Part shown: in pieces, positions 58,213-64,000 of the stretch
How positions within the stretch are numbered: position 1 is the stretch's first letter
Layout of the letters: each line of letters opens with the position of its first letter
Position numbers and translations under genes: made by a program
Source: Protopterus annectens
Taxonomy: Eukaryota; Chordata; Ceratodontiformes; Protopteridae
Assembly (NCBI RefSeq): GCF_019279795.1
Contig: NC_056734.1
Span: 2,772,065-2,836,064 of the forward strand
Reading direction: 5' to 3'
Length of the DNA: 64,000 bases
Notes under the pieces: model-generated
What the model saw: the letters and a program-made list of their open reading frames with translations, nothing else
Database searches by the model: none
Told to the model about the DNA's origin: nothing

Positions 58213-59113
58213 TATGTCAAACGATCGGACGGACAAATTGTCAAAACCTATATGAGCGACATGTCCATCAAAAAAATAATTCAAACACAAACAACATCTG
58301 CATACAACAGAAAAAATGCTTTTGGAGGAGTGTACCCCCTGCTAATTATATATACCAAGTCCATGATCGCACTACAATGGGGAAAGGGAAATTTCCTAAT
58401 CATACTATAACACAATCTCAGTCAGAATGGTTCGATGGATGATTGTTCCCCTCTACTCATCACTCATTAGACCAATTATAGAGTACAACACCCCTTTTGG
58501 AATGTACCTCACAAGACATCTGCAGCAGCTGGAAAGGCCACAGAAGTACCTCACAAAGAGGATTACTGGCCTCAAACAAATGCCCTACACTGACCGCCTC
58601 AAAAAACTCCAGCTTTACTCCGTAGCATATCACCTACTCCGAGGTGATCTCTGCCTAACATATAAAGCTATGTCAAACCCAGAGCTGTTGGACATGCTAC
58701 ACCTAAAGAAATCCCAATCCCTCAGAGCTATATGCTCTAGGGACCTAAACCTTGTCACCACAATAAACAGGACATGCTGGAGGGATAGATTCCTGTCCCA
58801 GAGACTTCCTATACTCTGGAACAAGCTACCCATCTATGTCAAGCAAAGTTCTTCATTAGCACTCTTCAAGAAAAATCTTGATGAGTGGATGAGAAATAGG
58901 AAATACACCCCGGGGATCACTTCTGTGTCTCTGTTGGACAGTGGCAGAGGAAAATAACTTTCTTGAGTGGCGTAAGCTATGGAACCTTGCTGGCTAGGCT
59001 TACATAGGCCCTTGGGCCAATAGCCTAGTACCTACCTATGAACCTATGAATTGTCAATCATATGGCCTCAATCATATGGGTGTTGACAATTTGTCCATTT
59101 GATCATTTGGCAG
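58213..59113. mobile_element. Inverted-repeat element interrupted by CR1
   Basis: Inverted repeats at 58213-58265 and 59062-59113 share gtcaaacgatc/gccaaatgatc, ggacaaattgtcaa and the tatatga region. Removing the CR1 leaves a non-coding element of about 290 bp. The interior gcactacaatggggaaag matches the 46586 element. Exact ends and target duplication are not clear. Confidence 0.65.
58440..59050 (+). mobile_element. CR1 3' fragment, well preserved
   Basis: A 5'-truncated CR1 holding the ORF2 C-terminus as one open frame to the stop at 58957: LYSSLIRPIIEYNTPFGMYL, HLLRGDLCLTYKAM, INRTCWRDRFLSQRLP and SLLDSGRGK. The 3' end reads ggccaatagcctagtacc and cctatgaacctatgaa, the clearest example of the 8-bp tail repeat here. 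ATTG occurs at both edges, as at 1393-7755. It is the best local reference for the CR1 3' end and for the SINE tail at 37372. Confidence 0.88.
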
Positions 59114-59935
59114 GAACTTCAGTTTAGTATGTCTGAAACTGAACCCAACTGGTACAAACATGGCAGAAAAAGACTGAGTAGCCAAGTTACACTTTCAGAT
59201 GCAAAAAACATACAACATCTCCTACAGACCATCCCAAAAGTGACAATAATGCTAACAAAAAAAAATAATAAAATTAAAACTATTGCAAAATAGACGCCTT
59301 TCTCATCAACACTAAATTTATTGATATACTGATATAGTGTTATCAATACATTTAATGCTGCAGAGAAATGTTTCTTTCTTGCAACAGTATTTTTCAATTA
59401 ATTTAACATTTTCACTTGTTAAATATTTCTGAGTGACCAGGGATTCTGGACTGCACAGACTTCCATACACCAAGAAAATAGCTGCCTGTTATATTGCTGC
59501 TTCATAGATACCAGGAACAAATACTTAAACTTCTTCTGGTTGACCCCAAATTGATACAAAGGATAATGATTGCCAATGGCAAGCTGGTCTTTAAGTTTAC
59601 AGACTGATGCTACACTTGCTCTAAACTTCACCCACTTCTGTTCAGGTCATGAACTTCCAGATCAGTCTAAGGTTCACAGGGTCTGAAGTGAAAAACGTGT
59701 ATACAACAAAGGTTCAAGTTATCCAGGTTGGCCATAGGTGTTCTATTATAGACCCCAACATTGTTTGGAGGATCTCTGTCACTGCAGTTCTGAAAGTTCC
59801 AGTGCATGAATCACATTTTCTAAGGTGAGAAAATTAAAATTCCTGCACTGCAGCAGTCAGATCAGGCAATTCCACTTTGGGGATATTAATCTTGAACAGA
59901 AGAAGGGTAGTTGCAGTTATGTACTCCAGTCATCT
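59114..59935. other. No recognisable feature
   Basis: About 800 bases of A/T-rich sequence with no recognised frame or repeat. Confidence 0.4.
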
Positions 59936-60056
59936 CAACCAATCCCATCTCAACATGTCGCTCATATAGGCCTTTATCTTAGCCTAACTTCCACCCTGCT
60001 GAACTACTTCTTCTTAACTGTCACCTCAACCCCCATAAAAACTTTGTCATTGCATA

Positions 60057-60114
<58 letters not shown>

Positions 60115-63062
60115 ATCCTTGAGTCTGTCCTATCCTTGATCTCACTGCATATCCCCTATGCAACCATACTACTTGGTGACATTAATATTGACTGGCAAAA
60201 ACTACTACCTCTCCTACCCTACATATTAACCTCCATGGCTTCCATCAACTTATCTCAACACTTACTTGCTACAATAATAAGAACACAAACTGCTCCACCT
60301 TAAACTGGATTCTTACCTCTGACCCTACCCTATATCATAACCCCAGTACCCTATCCGATTCCTTAAATGACTACCTCCCTAATTGAGTCAAAAGACACTC
60401 CCCTCAATTACCTAAGTCCCACCATATTAGAGAATGTTGCAACCTTTCCTCCTTTAACGCTGAAACCTTTAGTGATAGACTCACTGCTATTAACTGCAGC
60501 TACTTGAAGTACCTTCCCCTGAATGATGCAGTTCTACAATTTAATTGCACTTTTCTCTATATCCTTGTAGCTCCTCTAAGAAAGGTTAGAATCAAAACAA
60601 TCTACTCTCCTTGGTTCTCTAAAGACACCCTCACTCTCACGAAAAAGAGACAAGTACTGGAAACAATGGCTACAAACTAAATCTGCAATCTTTTTCTAAA
60701 AATATAAAGAACTTCAAAACATTTAAAAAAGCAGATCAATAAAGACAAGAAAAAATTCTATTATGATGCTCAATTCACCCATAAGTCTAACCCAAAAAAA
60801 TTCTGGCACGCCATCAATAAAATATTGCACCCTGGTAAAGCTACCACCCCCAATCCCTATCCTAACAATACTCCCCAAGAAGGTGCCACCTTATTTAATA
60901 CGCACTTTATTGAATCGATTCAAAAACTAACCCAAACCTGCCATAGTCAAAACCTCTCTCGTACCACACATGTTACTAGCAAGACCATCCCTTTCTCTCT
61001 TAGCCATATCTCCACTGCTTACATAAAGTCCCTTCAATTAAAACTAAAACCATGTTCTCCCTCTACTGACAACCTCCCTCACTTAAACTTGCAGCCCACT
61101 CTATAGCCTACCCTGTCTCAATCCTAATAAACAGATCTATCCAAGAAGCCACTGTCTACAACATTTGGAAATCCTTCTACACCATACCACTTCATAAAGG
61201 AGGTAACTCCACAGATCCATCAAACTACAAACCCATTGCTATTCTCTGTCCACTCTCCAAAATCCTTGAAAATGCATTTATAACCAGCTTCTTAAATACC
61301 TAATCAATGAAAACCTTCTGACTCCCTCTCAACATGGCTTCAGGCCTAATCATAGCACTGCCACTGCCCTCTTATCTTTCACCTACACTGTTGCTGAAGC
61401 CAGGGACAAAAATCTTCTTGTATCATCCCCGAACCTCTCTAAAGCTTTCGATACTGTCTCTCATCCCAAGATAATTGCTAAACTAGCTGATCTTAACCTC
61501 TCCTCCTCTACTATTCAGTGGTTCTCAAGCTACCTCTCAAGCAGGCTGCAGTCTGTGTGATGGCAATCCACCTGTTCCACCTTCTTACCTATCCAGATTG
61601 GAGTCTTTCAAGGCTCAATCCTTGGTCTGCTCCTCTTCAACATCTTTACTAATACACTTTACTCCTCCTGCACCACCTCCTCCCTTATACAATTTGCCGA
61701 TAACTCTACCTTCATCTCTTTCTCTGATAACATGTCTAACCTTCTTTCCATCACCCAAAACACTTTCTCATCTGTGGAAAAATCGCTAACTGACCAACAA
61801 CTTATAATTAACCTAAAAAAGACTAAGCTCCTTCTATTCCTTCCCAAATCTCTCTCCCACCTCAAGTCCACCTTTACCATCTATTCTCTTGATAGCACCC
61901 TAATCAAAGCAGAACCAAACACCAACCTACTTGGCACTATAATCAATGACCAGCTAAAATTTGGCATCCATATACAACACTGTATTAAAAAAAACAGTAG
62001 TTGGGTCTTCTTTATAGAAATAAAATATTCCTACCTCCCAACTCCAAGCCCACCTAGCTCAAACCTTCCACCTCCTCCTCCCATGCCTTCTCTATGCCTC
62101 TCCAATCCATACAGATCTCCAGGCATCCCTGCTAACCAAACTCGAATAAACCTATAACAGTATAGTCAAATTCGCCTGTGATCAACCATATAAATCCCAC
62201 CATTACCTTGCCCTGAAAAAAATTCAATTGCTTGAATTCTTCCAGCTCCTGCTTCTTTCCCAGCTGCAGCTCACACACTCCCTGCTAAATAAACCCTTAG
62301 CCTATCCCTGTCTTTCTTCCATAGTATCCCCTTATATCCCAGCTAGTTCACTTCATAACTCTGAGCAGAACCTACTAGTCATATATAAACCAAACAAAAA
62401 TATTGGCAAGCTCCTCTACAAAATTTCAGTGCCCCAAGCTTGGAGGAGACTTCCTCTTGACATCCATAGCATTAATTGTACCAGCTTCTTCAAAACTGAA
62501 GTCAAAAATGACTTCTTGAACTCAAGATCCTGCCCTTGCCATAATCCCCCTTAATTTTCATTTCCACTCCATTTCTCTTCTGCCTCTACTCTACCATTTT
62601 GAAATATTCTGTTCATATTCTCTCCATTCTAGCATATGCAAAATGCACTATCTCATCCTTGAACATCTAACCTCTATACAAAGCAAATTTCACTCAATCT
62701 GTAGAAAATTCTATATTCTTACTAGAATACCAAGTAAAAAATATGCTTTTATTGACTCTGTGTCCTCACATATGCATCACCATGTAAAAGATAAGCTTAC
62801 ACTGACTCTGCTTTCCCACATTGTGCAATTTATTTTTACAAGTTGTAACTGTTAGTTCTTGTTTTCCACACTGGATGTATAGTCTACATACTTTGTGTTT
62901 CAACACTGCATGTCAACATTTGTATACTTTGTTTATATACTTTCTTGTAAGTAATTAATTTTCTGTAAAATGGAGTTTTTCTCCTCAGGTGTCCACTGAA
63001 AATGGGCCAAATGGTTCAACTGGACTAACCTGGTTAACAAATGTCAAATAAATAAATAAATA
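59936..63062 (+). pseudogene. L2 LINE, endonuclease to 3' tail
   Basis: A long L2 copy. Endonuclease: LLGDINIDWQKLLPLL near 60170 and a degraded PTR-LDWI region. The linker has KFWHAINKILHPGKA near 60800. The RT has NSTDPSNYKPIAI near 61200 and a Q-GSILG-type stretch near 61605. The FADD region is represented by QFADNSTFIS near 61690 (FADN for FADD), then NLLGTIINDQLKFGIHIQHC near 61925. Near its end it has PQAWRRLPLDIHSI. The 3' UTR finishes with ggagtttttctcctc, cactgaaaatggg and an (AAAT)n tail at 63042-63062. Stops and frameshifts throughout. Confidence 0.82.
60057..60112. repeat. (TA)n microsatellite inside L2
   Basis: About 28 TA dinucleotides in the L2 endonuclease region. Confidence 0.97.
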
Positions 63063-63845
63063 ATCAGACCAACACACTAGTTCCACTTGCAAGTCACTGG
63101 TTATGACCCCTAATTCAAAAATTAAGTCCAACACTGAGCCATAAAAATGGGTAGCAGATGTAACAACTTGAGCAAATCTGAATCCTTTCATTAAGTAAAG
63201 GATTTTTTTAACAAAAGCCACCAACTCCTAATTGACCATTATGGGAAAATCACCTAGAATTAACCACCTTTATAGTATCAACATACAGGATATAAGAAAG
63301 TCACTGAACTCTTGAATGAATATCCTCACACAACTGCATGAATGATAGATATCCTGGTCTTCTTCAGAGCAAAGCTTTTGTAATAGTAAATCCCAGCTCC
63401 TTCTCCAATCTGCATCAGGCTACGCTACTATATCTGGCTAGCTGATGCTACTTCTGTAACTGATGTATGTATATTGTAAACCAGTGTTGTTTTCTGACAG
63501 ACACAACATGCTATTCTGGGATAGATTTAGTTGCACACTGCCAGCACACAGAGTACATTGATGCAATATGGCAGCATATGTTCACAGCCTCTAGGTCAAA
63601 CTATTGTGTCAAAGTCAAGTTCTGCAGTAACACATATCACTACCAAGTGTAATGCTCCAACTACATGAAAAATAAGTCCTACAAATTTCTTAGGCTGCCT
63701 TATGCTGTCATGTTACTGACTAATAGGATGGCTGTGCCCTGATATGCACGAATACTATTTTAATAACTTACAAACAATGGAACCTGATGACTTGCATAAC
63801 TCTCAGCTTCTATGTTCATGAATTCTGGATGAGTCACAAAAAATG
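63063..63845. other. No recognisable feature
   Basis: Sequence beyond the L2 tail with only short frames. Confidence 0.4.
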
Positions 63846-64000
63846 AGAGGCCAAAGAACCTAAATCAGGGGCAATTTTTAAATATTACTCTAATTCATTT
63901 GAAACATTTAAATATTTCTCTCATAGCAGGGGAATCATATTGTAGGAACGTTTATCTGTAATGCCACATGTAAGTTTTTCATGGAAATTTAGTTTAGAAT
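63846..64000 (+). repeat. Unclassified dispersed repeat, copy C
   Basis: Contains aaatcaggggcaatttttaa, atattactctaattcatttg, matching copies A and B at the 5' part. It runs towards the window edge. Confidence 0.5.

Noticed and set aside
58206-58442. 78-codon frame
   Set aside because: It overlaps the inverted-repeat element and the CR1 junction and has no protein motif.

Overview
The window reads as AT-rich, non-coding vertebrate genomic DNA made almost entirely of mobile elements in layers. I found no host gene, no exon series and no structural RNA gene. Nearly every long open frame is a decayed piece of a retroelement, and most carry stops or frameshifts. The mix is CR1 with an esterase-type ORF1, L2, L1, two RTE types, an R4-type LINE, Gypsy, DIRS, Penelope-like elements (PLEs) with hammerhead ribozymes, tRNA-derived SINEs and small inverted-repeat DNA elements. 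This points to a fish-like or amphibian-like vertebrate with a large repeat-rich genome. The 13257-13604 SINE resembles one widespread in fishes. The species cannot be named from this window.

Layout. 1-8764: a degenerate Gypsy element split inside its reverse transcriptase by a nearly full-length 6.4 kb CR1 (1393-7755), which itself holds an L2 3' fragment. 8765-10240: unassigned. 10245-14900: L1 ORF2 and ORF1 pieces on the minus strand, separated by a PLE end with a ribozyme motif, a short minisatellite and a complete SINE. 15130-15385: a possible L1-like scrap. 17735-18785: a CR1 3' end. 21681-24360: a 79-bp minisatellite interrupted by an R4-type LINE. 24730-28330: a CR1 interrupted by an inverted CR1. 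28480-30045: an L2 interrupted by a SINE. 35196-36663: a well-preserved RTE. 37238-37372: a SINE with a CR1-like tail. 37431-37562: a perfectly centred palindrome. 39205-44830: a CR1 interrupted by a composite PLE, which is itself interrupted by a 419-bp ribozyme-bearing element. 45911-46918: two inverted-repeat DNA elements. 47430-50100: an L2-like LINE. 50545-51835: a BovB-like RTE remnant. 52286-57776: a complete-length DIRS element. 58213-59113: an inverted-repeat element holding a CR1 3' end. 59936-63062: an L2.

How the parts relate. Two SINE-LINE partnerships can be read here. The 13257 and 29571 SINEs end like the RTE at 35196, and the 37238 SINE ends like the local CR1 family. Target-site duplications fix several insertion events: the SINE (17 bp), RTE (8 bp), R4 (14 bp), PLE composite (15 bp), nested ribozyme element (13 bp) and the 621-bp DNA element (8 bp). 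The most unusual objects are the ribozyme-bearing 419-bp insertion, the 621-bp DNA element with two CCTAGG-centred palindromes and a telomere-like core, the two tandem arrays in the CR1 5' UTR, and the R4 insertion in a minisatellite.
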